Positions 1-9,887 of a stretch of 64,000 nt of DNA are shown one piece after another; the stretch's first letter is position 1; each line of letters begins with the position of its first letter. The DNA lies in NCBI GenBank assembly GCA_025531455.1, contig JAMYHL010000049.1, positions 1 to 64,000 of the forward strand, written 5' to 3'. The notes beneath the pieces are model-generated. The model ran no database searches, was not told the DNA's origin, and was given only the letters and a program-made list of their open reading frames with translations. The DNA is from Apiotrichum sp. Y4204. Lineage: Eukaryota; Basidiomycota; Tremellomycetes; Trichosporonales; Trichosporonaceae. Both the position numbers and the translations under genes were made by a program.

Positions 1-857
1 GGCGCGCCGCCCCCCCCCCCCCCCCCCCAGGTGAAAAAAAAAGAGGAGAGCGAAAATGACCAAACATCCAAACAGAGGAGAATGCTTCTCAACCTTCTGT
101 CGAGACGGAAGTGGGGGGGTTTGGAGAGACAGATGCAGCTGACTGACACAGAGCGGAGAAAGAGAATGCATCACGCGCTACGAGCTCACAGATCACGGAG
201 CTGCACCAACACCTGCACCTCTTTGCCCGTTACAAGACTGACCAATATATCCGCTGCACTACTGTCTCGCTGTCTCGCTGTCCGGTCCGTCACACGACAC
301 GCTCGACACGCACACGCACACACACACAAGTACACAAAACTAGCGTACTGCTCGTTATTGCACACCGCTATCGCTTATTCCATTCCCCCTCCCCCTCCCC
401 TCCCCTCCCCTGCTCCCCCTCAATTTCCCTCATTCGCCCCATTTTGGTCAGTCTGCTTCTTTTACCACCACACACAGAGCATTCTACATCCTCGTTGTCA
501 TCCTCATATCCTCATTCTTCTCCTCATCCGTTCTCCTCATTTCTATCCTTCCATCTCCTCCGTTTATCACTGGCAGTATTTGCCTGGTCGTTCGCAGCCA
601 AAAAACCCTGTCTAAGAGCAGGCCTGCCATTTCTCCTCTCGGTGCGCCACAGCAGAACCCACACCTCACACCTCAAGCCCAGTCATCCATCCCCCCCTCG
701 GCCCCCTCATCCCCCCTCCCTTCCGTCACAATAAACAAATACACACACACTCTCCAGTCGCTTCTCTCATTCAAACAACAATCAACCATCCATCCTTCCA
801 TCCATTCATTCATCCACTACCTGTAAACGACCTTTAGCACATTCACAACACTCTAAC
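1..857. other. Upstream region of the first gene; no supported gene
   Basis: The stretch is rich in C/T tracts and CA repeats, as expected for a fungal promoter and 5' leader. Open frames here (for example 31-615) are low-complexity Ser/Pro/His translations without a family resemblance or splice logic. I read it as promoter plus leader of the gene starting at 858. An earlier gene could end before base 1. Confidence 0.6.
10..28. repeat. Poly-C run of 19 bases
   Basis: Nineteen consecutive C follow an 8-base GGCGCGCC palindrome at the left edge of the window. Long homopolymers of this kind are prone to length errors, so the exact length is uncertain. Confidence 0.9.
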
Positions 858-1766
858 ATGGCACGCACAGTCAAGGAGGTACGTACACGACAAGATGCGT
901 GCAGTTGCTTATTCCACGTGAATCGCGTGGATAACCCCCTCTCTGACAAACAAACACACTGATTCTGGTGACTGACCCCCTTAGCCCGTCTCGCAGACGG
1001 AGCCCGCTAAGCGCAAGCGCGTACCCCGCGGCGCGGCCGCTGCATCCGACACTGAGGCCAAACCGGCCTCGGAGAAAGGCACGAAGGCCAAGGCTGCGGC
1101 GAAGAATGGCGAAAAGAAGGAAAAGGCGGCCCCCAAGAAGGCCGCGGCCAAGGAGAAGGAGCCCAAGGAGCCCAAGAAGAAGAAGGAGGTGCCCGGCAAA
1201 GACGAGTTCCTCGCGACGCGCACCGCCCTGCCTGTCACTATCAACGGCTTCGAGATGACCGCGGAACCCAAGGCTATGTCGACGGGGTGAGTGTGGATTT
1301 CGGATTGTTGCTGATGGTAGCTCGCTCGGATGGCATGTCACCAAACACGGAATGATTGGCGAGGACAGCGTTGTCGTATGTTCTGAGCGCGAGGCGTAAC
1401 TGATAGCAGTTTACCGTGAATATTACCGTTAAGGGTAGCAAAGAGACTGACAAGGACGGCGAGAAGGGCGACAAGGAGTCGGACGCGGAAGTCGACTCGG
1501 ACGAGCCCAAGACAAAGCCTAAGAAGGCCGCGGCCAAGAAGGGCGCTGAGCCGAAGAAAGACAAGGAGCCCAAGGCCAAGGCCACCGAGAAGAAGGCGGC
1601 GCCGAAGCGCAAGAAGGCCCCTGCCAAGGAGGACGCTGCCGAGACGGACGAGGACCACAGCGGCGACAAGGCCGAGGCCAACGGCGCTGCCAACGACACC
1701 TCGGACGGCGACGACAAGAAGACAAAGAAGACGACCAAGAAGCGCCGCACCACGACTGCCGAGTAG
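858..1766 (+). CDS. Lys/Ala-rich basic protein of unknown function
   Basis: Four exons: 858-878, 997-1286, 1321-1375 and 1410-1766, giving 240 aa. The first exon holds only 7 codons; an in-frame acceptor 12 nt earlier (exon from 985) is possible. Intron 2 (1287-1320) is only 34 nt. Residues about 8-80 and 125-240 are dominated by Lys, Ala, Glu and Asp (KKAAAK-type runs), as in linker-histone or nucleolar tails. A short folded-looking centre (about residues 81-124: LPVTINGFEM, then STGSLGW, then FTVNITVKG) is created only by correct splicing of the 55-nt third exon. Low-complexity composition suggests a nuclear, nucleic-acid-associated protein, but I recognise no named family. Nothing in the neighbours points to a role. 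Confidence 0.75.
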
Positions 1767-3306
1767 GGTTGCAGCGTACTTTCCGTGCCACCGATGACCT
1801 GTCTTTGCAGCTTGCGCCTCTTGTTCCGCCTCACGACACAACGATTAGATACCCTTTCCATCTCCCATGTCTGCCATTCCATCGGTCCGTCCTTTGGACC
1901 TACGTCCCATTCATAGTGTGTCTGTTTTTACGTCGTAGTTCGTTCGCTTGTGTGTGATGCGATGTATTGTCGTAGGACGGAAGTTTGCTCCTTGTTGCCT
2001 GTTGCGGGAGCGACACCTGATAGTCTTGCACGCCCCCTTAGATACCACCTTTGACATGATCTTGGTCCGTGCCTCCAACCGGAAACAGCCGCTGCACAGC
2101 TGCACACCCAGGATTCCGGAAAATGAGAGATACCCCGCAAGGTCATGACACAGGAACCCTCTAGAGCCCCGCACTCCCGGACACGTCGGACGCGCTCACA
2201 GGAACAAAGTATCCTGTCCGGCCTGTCCCAATGTTAACCTCGTGGATTCCAGCGCGTGGCGATCGACACCGCCTCGACAGCCCCCCGGCGGTGAGATCGG
2301 TCAGACATGATTGACGGCCAGGAGTGCATGGAGTGCACGGTGCTCATGACGGTGTGGCGGACCTCACCTAAGGCGCAAGCTCGAGTAATCTCAGCTTGCA
2401 GCTTGCGCTTTGCAAGCTCGTGTTTCTTTTCTGTGTCCGCTGATCCTCTTTAGCAGACGCATCACGATGTCGGTGCGAGGTGCTGGTGCGAGCAGAGCGC
2501 TTCCCATGGCATCTCCTGCATTCTGCAACATTGAGTATCAGGATGCCAGCAAGACAAACAAGCTCGACTTTTATTCCCCCCAAGTTGGTCAGTCACCGCG
2601 CAACCCAACCTCCTACGACAGAAAACCCACAACATTTCCGGTCTATAAGTGAAATCAGTGGTGCTTCTCAAGCTCTCACTTCTGCGCGCTACTCTCCTCC
2701 TGGCTCCTGGAGATTGGAGACCACGTCGTTGTCCTTCATGGTCTCTATTCCTGCGTCGTGCTGAGACCAGTCCTGCGGGTGCCGGGCCTCGAGGCGGATC
2801 CCCCGCTCGCTGTGCCGCACGGTGGCTGGGCTGTCGCTCATCAGATCATCAGACATCAAGAGATCATCACTTTTTCCCTCTTTATTCCTGGTCTGTCGGA
2901 CGGGACAAGAGCGCGAGACTAGTGAAGAAGGAGGGTGGTGATCAAGAGGATCAAGAGGATCAGAGAGGGCGTCGCCAGCACCCAACACACCAACACACAG
3001 ACACTCGACGCTGTACTACTGCTAAACTCGTGGGCTCGGTGGTCACGACACACAACACAACACACCCATCCCCATCCCCATCCTCATCCTCATCAGTCCC
3101 ATTCCCCTACTCCTCCTCCTCGTCGCCCCACTCTCTCTCGTTCCCAGGTCGGCCAGCGTCGAGTCACGCGCGGCCATCACACACCACCCACCATCGCCTT
3201 GTGTACCATCAAACGCTTAACGCTACCAGACTGGTGTCTCTCCATTTCTCGTCCTCTATCTCCTCTCACCTCTCGCCCCTCTGTTCTCTCCCCTGACCAC
3301 ACCTCA
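1767..3306. other. Intergenic, promoter and long leader; no supported gene
   Basis: No reading frame here has a recognisable family or convincing splice sites. From about 2935 to 3306 the sequence becomes C/T-rich with ACACAC and CCATCCCCATCC repeats, typical of a leader. The frame of the next gene is open from 2935 but has no in-frame ATG before 3307. Confidence 0.6.
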
Positions 3307-5773
3307 ATGGACCTCCCCACAGCCCACGGCGACAACTCCCGCCATCCCTTCACCATCCATCAGCGGCGTACAAACTCACCACCGCCGCCGCTGACCCTTC
3401 CGCCCCTCGTAGTGGTAGTTGATCAGCCAACCTCAACGTACCATTCTCTTTCCCCTCTTCCTCCACAAGATACCACCCGCCCATCGACAGCGACCAGTCC
3501 TACCCCAGGCCTCCCATCACTCCTCCACACCGACGCGTCAGCAACAGCTCTTACGCCGCCGTACTTTGACATCTCCGCCTTCAACCCGTTTACGACCCAC
3601 GGGATGTCGCCGCCATTCGGCCCACGGAGCGACTCCCCGCCGGGAGGGACCGTCTATCCTCACAACATACAGCTGCCGCTTCAATATCAACAGTCGACCA
3701 CAAGTCAGTATGGGATAGGATATCAGACGGCACAGGAGACATTCAGCCAACTACCGGGATTCCCCCTCGGTCCGCCAAGGCTCGCGGGGCTTGGGATTAG
3801 CAGCGGCAGTCATGATGAACACCTGGGACACTTAGGGAACGGCAGTCACGCAGGACACTCCGGGGAAAGCGGACACCACCAGCATTCACACAACGGACTT
3901 CATCAGCCTCGACCGGTGTACCAGGCCCAGAGCCCGCAGTCCCTCCTCAGCCGTTTGTACGGCCAGTTTAACGAGATGGGAACTATGGGTAACACTTCTG
4001 GCAGCGCCTCGATGGGCAGTCCCCCACTCGCGCAACTCGGTTTCCGTGGCTCTCCAGAGCCGACGCCTGTTATTCCCTCTGTCTCCTCCGCCCAGAACTC
4101 GTATCATCCCGGGATGGGCCGGGCCAATGGACCGACGACGCCCCAAACGCCGTATACCAGTGGCACTCCGCCCGCACCTCAAACCGTGACAACAGCCGTC
4201 GCCGGACCCATCCAAGCTCTCCACGTACGGGCCCCAAGTCCGCAGTCGTACAACCAACTGGGATCCCACGTCTTCCTCCGGATCCCATTCCAGACAGTGG
4301 ATGGCGAGACGGCGATGTACAACGTCGTGATCACGTCCGGAGGCCAGATCAGCGTGCCCCCTGGGTTAACCCCCGACCAGGCGGAGCGCTTCGTGAGGGC
4401 AGTCCAGATCGCGTACAGCCAGGCAGCTCAACAGCAACTCCGGATGCAAGCACTCGCCTTGCAAGCACAGCGGCAGGCGCAGGTGCAGGCACAAGTGCAA
4501 GCCCAAGTACAGGCGCAAGTGCAGGCCCACGCCCAGGCTCAGGCAGCGAGCCAAAGCCAGTCTGCAGCGGCAGCACAGTGTGTTAGCCCTCAAGCAGAGG
4601 CCAATTATCAGACATTTCAACAGACCACCCATTCCCAAGCGCCTCGGTCATTGATACCCTCAAACTATCGGGCGCTACAACAGGCAGCTCTGGGCGTGGC
4701 AGGCGGTATCCCTAGCCACACTCCTGCCCCCCGGCAAATCTTCACTCCAGCTGCTCCTCCCGTCGTTCCTTCTGTTCCCGCCATTGGGATGCCCACGCCA
4801 ACATCAGCCTCTCCCGTAGAGCAAGCCCCCGATGCGCTCCCCCTCACAGCTCCCACACCCGACGTCGACCGTGCCAGGAGCCCGTCTTCCCCCCTCGCCC
4901 CTCCGCTCGTTTACGATCACAGTCGGCTGCTTGATGCGACGCGGGTCAACATAATGGAGCGTGCACCAACTCCCGGGGGCCCCGCCCAAGCCTCACCAAA
5001 GTCGGTCTTCGAGGACCAGGAAGCGTTCCTTGCGGCTGACAAGGCGCTTCTGGTGACCATTGGTGATCAGAGCTTTAACCTTCGCCCCACCCAGCTTGGA
5101 GCGTCCCGCTCGGGGTTCACGTAAGTATTTTGGCCTACTTTGTGCTGACCTTAGGAACTACGGGTATTCGCACGACGGGGTGATGCAGGCCGATATTGAT
5201 CACGGCGGCGCCCGAGACGTTCACGTGAGTGACCAATCGACCAATAGGGCCTGACCCCAGATCTCGCTCGTTGTCCGGTTTCCAAACGGAGATGATCCCC
5301 TGCGACCTAACGGAGACACTTCTGCGATGGACATCAGCTTTACGGAGGCTGAGCCAAATGGCGTAGCGGACGGCCTCCGTGACGCGGTGGACAAGGATGA
5401 CACGGGGAAGGGGAAGGCGAAAGCGAGGGCCAAAAAGGGAAAAGACTTGAAGGATAAGGAAATTAGCAAGGAGAAGGAGAAGGAGAAGGAGAAGGAAAGG
5501 AAAAAGGACAAAACGAAGGAGGAGGCGGCCAAAGTGAAAGAGAAGCTGGACAAGATGGACAAACTGGACCAGGACGACCGGATGGACCTCGACGAGACGC
5601 CCGAGTCTCCTCTGCTGGACGGGAAACGGAAGCGCAAGCCCGCTACTCGGACCAAAACTTCGGGGAGTACAGCTTCCAAGAATACGCGAACTCCAAGTGA
5701 TGGCCCTTCGAAGCGCACGCGGCGCGCGCAGAGCCGGGCTGGTACGGATGGGAAGAGTCCCATGCCGATGTAG
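3307..5773 (+). CDS. Long disordered Gln/Pro/Ser-rich protein with acidic-basic C-terminal tail
   Basis: Exons 3307-5120, 5155-5224 and 5261-5773 encode 798 aa. The start is the first in-frame ATG; the frame is open further upstream but without ATG. The N-terminal third is Pro/Ser/Gly-rich. Residues about 318-355 form a more ordered segment (HVFLRIPFQT, then MYNVVITSGG, then LTPDQAERFVRAVQ). A Gln-Ala-Gln-Val repeat follows at about residues 385-413. A second conserved-looking block spans the two introns (GDQSFNLRP, NYGYSHDGV, ISLVVRFPNGDDP), ahead of a Lys/Glu-rich tract near residue 700. Q/A repeats plus charged tails are common in transcriptional co-regulators, but no DNA-binding domain is visible, so function is unassigned. 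Confidence 0.8.
4459..4545 (+). repeat. In-frame CARGTRCARGC-type repeat coding Gln-Ala-Gln-Val
   Basis: Tandem degenerate 12-mers of the caggtgcaggca/caagtgcaagcc type encode QAQVQAQVQA inside the preceding gene. The synonymous variation between copies suggests selection on the peptide rather than fresh slippage. Confidence 0.85.
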
Positions 5774-6168
5774 AATGCCAGACTGTATGTGAACATGAGC
5801 CTCTTTGTTGTTGAATAGCCGAACGTAGACTAAGATTTATACTGTGTATACATTGATGAGACGCTGTACTTGTCTGTAGTGTGTGCCAGCTTCCGAATGC
5901 GGCTTGACTGCTCTCAACGTCCCGCCAGGAAAGCATGTTGCAAGTGCCACACATGCAAGTGCCACAACTAGATGATCTTGGGGGGCGCGTGGAACCAAAA
6001 AAAAAGTCAAAAGTCAAAAGGTCGGTGCGACGCGTCGCGCGCTGCACGCGTGTTCAATATCCTTCCGCCACCGCGCCACCAGGTCACCACCAAAAATCCA
6101 GACGCGTCAACACCACAACTCCACCTTACACAGCACTCTCTCTTTCACATCATCCCTTCTTCCGCACG
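5774..6168. other. Intergenic spacer with MCM10 promoter
   Basis: The 395 bp hold the 3' flank of the upstream gene and the promoter/leader of MCM10. A short A-rich block (aaaaaaagtcaaaagtcaaaag, about 5998-6020) and an ACGCGT at 6030 are present. ACGCGT matches the MluI cell-cycle box core (MCB) that controls replication genes in other fungi; its role here is inferred. Confidence 0.45.
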
Positions 6169-8527
6169 ATGGCGGACACGGACGACCTCGACGCGCAGAT
6201 AGCCGCGCTTCAGGCACTCAAGGCCGCGCGCATCGCCGCCGCCGAAGACAAGGCACGGCGCACGGCGCGTGAGAAGGAGAATGTGCTCGTTGACGCGACG
6301 CCGACCAAGAAGCGCGTTTTAGAGGGTGAGCTACCTATCGGTCACCTAGCTTCGGCGTATTGTAATGTGCGTGACTGACGGCAGTCCCGCCGCCCTCGCC
6401 ACCGAAACCGCCCGCCCTCCGCCCGGCCTTCACGTCCGCAAAGGCGCTGCTCCGCCGACCCTCTGGTGAGAAACCGAAGGCGCAGGCCCAGCCCGCGTTC
6501 AGCGTACAGCCTGCACGCGCGTCGACCCTTGCTGCCAACCTCGCACTTCGCCGGTCGCAGCCCAAGGTGCGTCAGGAGCTACCGACGCTCAAGCGGAGTA
6601 GTGGCTTCGGGGAGCGGACGGCTTCTGAGCGTCCTGCAATCAAGGATTCAACAGCAGCATCAACCTCTGCCTCGACCTCTGCGTCGGCTGCTGGATCAAG
6701 CAAGACTGCGGGTCCGAGCAGGAAGGGCAAGGAGAAGGCTGGGGACGACGACGACGAGCTGGAGATTGTGCGCGACGGGACGGAACGCGACGGCGACCTG
6801 ACGGTGCTCGACGACCTCAAGCTCGGCCCTGGAGAGTTTGGCCTGGATCCCGAGGGCGAGGAGGTGTGGCGCAACCTTGAGCCCAATTCTGGTATCCGGC
6901 TCTCGTGAGTACTTCCAGATATTCGAAAGCACGGGACTGACTGCTTCGCAGGAAACGCGACCTGCCGCACGCAGACCTCCAGGACCACCTGTATGGACGG
7001 TATCACCTGCGCCCACAACAGATCTACTCTGTTGCGCGGCTGTCGCGCGACGGCGCGACGTACGACATTCCTGTTGATGGCGACTGGGTCACCATTGCTG
7101 TTGTTGCGGAGCGGAGCGACGTACGCGTCAGCGGGACGCGCGAGTATGTGAGCGAGGACGAGGAGGATGAGGACGAGGAGGGGGAGGATGGCGAGAAGAA
7201 GAAGGGGAAGGAGAAGGAGAAGAAGGACAAGAACACGAGTAAGCTTGCAAAGGCCAAGAATAAGGGGAAAGAGGAGAACAAACGAAAACGCCGGCCGAAG
7301 AAATATATCAATCTCAAGCTTGTCGCTCTCCCGCCGCGGAGTAAGACGCTCGGCAGCGGCTCGTCGGTCGCTGGTGACGCGTTGCTGCACCTGCTCCTTT
7401 TTGAGTCCGACTCGATTGTGCGCATGGACGACGGAGAGGGAGGGACAAAGAGGGATTACCGCGGTGGCTCGGGCGGCGCGTACGAGCGGTGGTGCAACCT
7501 CGGTGTCGGCAGCGTGATCGCCATTCTGAACCCCAAGGTCCTCCGTCCTCTCAAGGTAGGCTTATTCATAAGACTATGCTGACCCTTAGTCTGGGGGCTC
7601 CCCACATCCACTGACTCTCCCCCTCGCACTCAACCCGCAGTCCGGTGATTCTATTCAGCTCATCGGGCAAGCGATGGACCTCGGCCGCTGTAGCGCGTTG
7701 CAACGCGACGGGAACCGCTGCCGGACATGGGTGGACACCCGTCTGAGCAGCGTGTGCGAGTATCACGTGCACGCGGCCGTGAAGCGCGGCCGCTCCTCTC
7801 GTGCGGAGCTTGCATCAGCGACAACGTCGTTTGAGCTACAGGAACGACCCAAGAGCCGGCGATTCGGGAACTCGTCTGGCGGTGGCGGCGGAGCTCCCAG
7901 CGGCGACTTTGACTCGTACAACCCGCGATTGAAGCGCGGTCTCCTTCCCTCGGGTGCACCGCGTGCTGCGCCCCGAGGCTCGGGGAATGGCGGGGGTGGG
8001 GCGACGTACATTGTCGGCTCGGGAATCGCGCGCACGGACGACTCGGACGCCAAGGCTTCCTTTGGCGACTCGCACCTCGCCGAACGCATTGGGCGGTCAC
8101 AGGCACAGCGGCGGAAGCGCAAGATGGAGGAGGCGGAGACGGAGGCTGCGCTCTCCAAGCTGTTCGAGCGTAGCGACGATGGCAGCGTTGGCGCGCAGTA
8201 CCTTGCTGCGCTCGGCCACGGAACGGCCACGAAGGAGACGACGCTGGAGGAGCGGAAGCGTGTCTTTCATGCCGCGGCGGTCAAGCTCATCGGCTTTGAT
8301 CCGACGGGCGCACAGGATGAGGATGCAGACAAGAAGGTGAGTCTTGTTAGGTGGGCTTGTGCTAACAAGGACAGAAGGTCGCGGCCTCATCCCTCAAGGA
8401 GGCGAGCAACCGGCCACTCAAGCTCGGGCGCCTGGCAGGCCCGATGAGGCGTTCCAATGTCGTTGTTCCACTTTCGGCACAGAAGGAAAAGTCGCGCAAA
8501 CAGGAGGACATGATTGACCTCGACTAG
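6169..8527 (+). CDS. MCM10: DNA replication initiation factor Mcm10
   Basis: Exons 6169-6325, 6385-6904, 6952-7555, 7590-8336 and 8375-8527 encode 726 aa. Mcm10 binds the CMG helicase, single-stranded DNA and DNA polymerase alpha and is needed to fire origins. After a disordered N-terminus, an OB-fold runs from about residue 226 (LYGRYHLRPQQIYSVARL) to about 455 (GDSIQLIGQAMDLG), interrupted by an unusual acidic/Lys-rich insert at about 290-340. The Mcm10 zinc finger is intact: C461-x9-C471-x11-C483-x2-H486. The exon 4 acceptor at 7589 is preferred over one at 7640 because it restores the conserved PLTLPLALNPQSGD stretch; both are in frame. The C-terminus ends in a short basic/acidic tail (KSRKQEDMIDLD). 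A gene for the polymerase alpha partner Pol12 lies 44 kb away, too far to imply linkage. Confidence 0.93.
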
Positions 8528-8748
8528 TGTACATGCATGCATACTGTACTGTTGTCATTTCTTGGGAGCTGCATTCTGTTGCCTACGGTGTGTTATGGTA
8601 CAGTATGGTGAGGATTAGATCACGTGATATTTGCAAGATGCGTCGATGCCGTCAGTGACGTTTGTGAATTCTGGCCACTCGGACATTTGTCTTGCTTCTT
8701 CCCATCCATCTACCCATCCACAACAACACCCGCACTTCTTCGCCCTCA

Positions 8749-9887
8749 ATGGCGGCTCTCCCCCTCTCTCTCCGGCCAACGGCAGTCACGAGCCTGACGC
8801 CGCCGCCGCTCCTCGTCCCGCCCATCAGCTTTGCGCTCGTCGCGCCGGGGGTGTACCGCTCCGGCCACCCGAATCGCAAGAACTTTGGCTTCCTCGCGCG
8901 CCTGGGGCTCAAGACTGTGGTGTGAGTGGCGAGGGGAAGCTCGGATGGCCAGGGGATTGGAGATAATGAGATTTGGGTGCAGGTGTAATGTACCCGTAGT
9001 CCCAGTTGCCGTTCTATCGTGCTGTTGTCTTCATAGCCGCAAAGCACGTGTGCACAAGCGATAGATTGTATCTCGAAACTGACCCCCAGGTATGTTGAGA
9101 CGACGGACGAGTATCGCCGCGACGGAGCGGATTTTGTTGAGCAGAATGGCCTCAAGCTGTATCAGTTTGACCTGAGCGATGAGGAGGTGCGTGGGCTGCT
9201 ATTCATGAACTGTTAAGCCGCACGTCCGTTGACTAACAACAGTTGCTCTTTACTCCATCTGGCCGCGCACGGCTCAACAAGGCCCTGGCCGTGATTCTCG
9301 ACACGCGCAACCACCCGCTGCTGGTGCATGACGACACAGGCAAGGCGGCCGTGACCCTCATGTGCGCGCTTGTGCGCTGCTTCCAGCGCTGGGCACTCAC
9401 CGCCGTCTACGCCGAGGGAGACATGTTTGCCGGGGCGGGCGGGAGCGAAGGGGGTGGTGTTGGGAATGCAGGACGCGAAGTGAGTGCATCTCAAGAGGAT
9501 GGTATAGTGGAGTGAGCTGGGAGGAGTGAACAGGTCTTATCGGTCCCACAGGAGGCGAGATAGGGCCTGGTTGGCGGAGATTGTCGAGTCATCTCGTGTG
9601 GGGTGTCTTGACGGGAGACATCGGCATCGGTACTTGCGAGCGCGGCTACTTCGAGTTGCGGACAACACCGTTCGGAGCATGACCCCAATCTCCATTCTTG
9701 TTCCTATCAGCGGACAGACCTATACTCCACCCTCCACCCACCCACATTTCCCGCAGTGCATACGCGGCCCCAACCCAATACTGACGCGCCGCAGTTCATT
9801 GCAATGTTCGACCCTCGGCGCGTACCGCTAGACCAGGACTTCATCCCTCCTTGGGCAGTCATGGCCTCCGGAGCCGCGGGGAATTGA
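8749..9887 (+). CDS. Siw14/Oca-family atypical dual-specificity phosphatase, catalytically degenerate
   Basis: Exons 8749-8921, 9090-9186, 9243-9479 and 9795-9887 encode 199 aa, normal for the family. The N-terminus carries the family signature ALVAPGVYRSGHPNRKNFGF (about residues 29-48), followed by LKTVVYVETTDEYRRDG and NHPLLVH. In active relatives such as Siw14 the next residues are the Cys-x5-Arg loop (HCxxGxxR) that removes phosphate from inositol pyrophosphates. Here the loop reads HDDTGKAA (residues 119-126): the Cys is Asp120 and the Arg is Ala126, so it should be inactive. Yeast Oca complexes also contain non-catalytic members, so this is likely a scaffold or regulatory subunit. The last intron (315 nt) is far longer than its neighbours, but exon 4 (FIAMFDPRRVPLD) fits the family C-terminus. 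Confidence 0.85.

Noticed and set aside
1..28. GGCGCGCC followed by poly-C, which could suggest a vector or assembly joint
   Set aside because: The adjoining sequence reads straight into native-looking promoter and gene; the 8-mer can arise by chance in GC-rich DNA.
31..615. A 194-codon plus-strand open frame at the left edge
   Set aside because: It begins at a non-ATG codon in C/T- and CA-rich repeats; the translation is low-complexity and lies in the leader of the next gene.
7590..7640. Alternative exon 4 start of MCM10 at 7641
   Set aside because: It is in frame, but using it deletes a conserved Mcm10 block (PLTLPLALNPQ) before the zinc finger, so the acceptor at 7589 is preferred.
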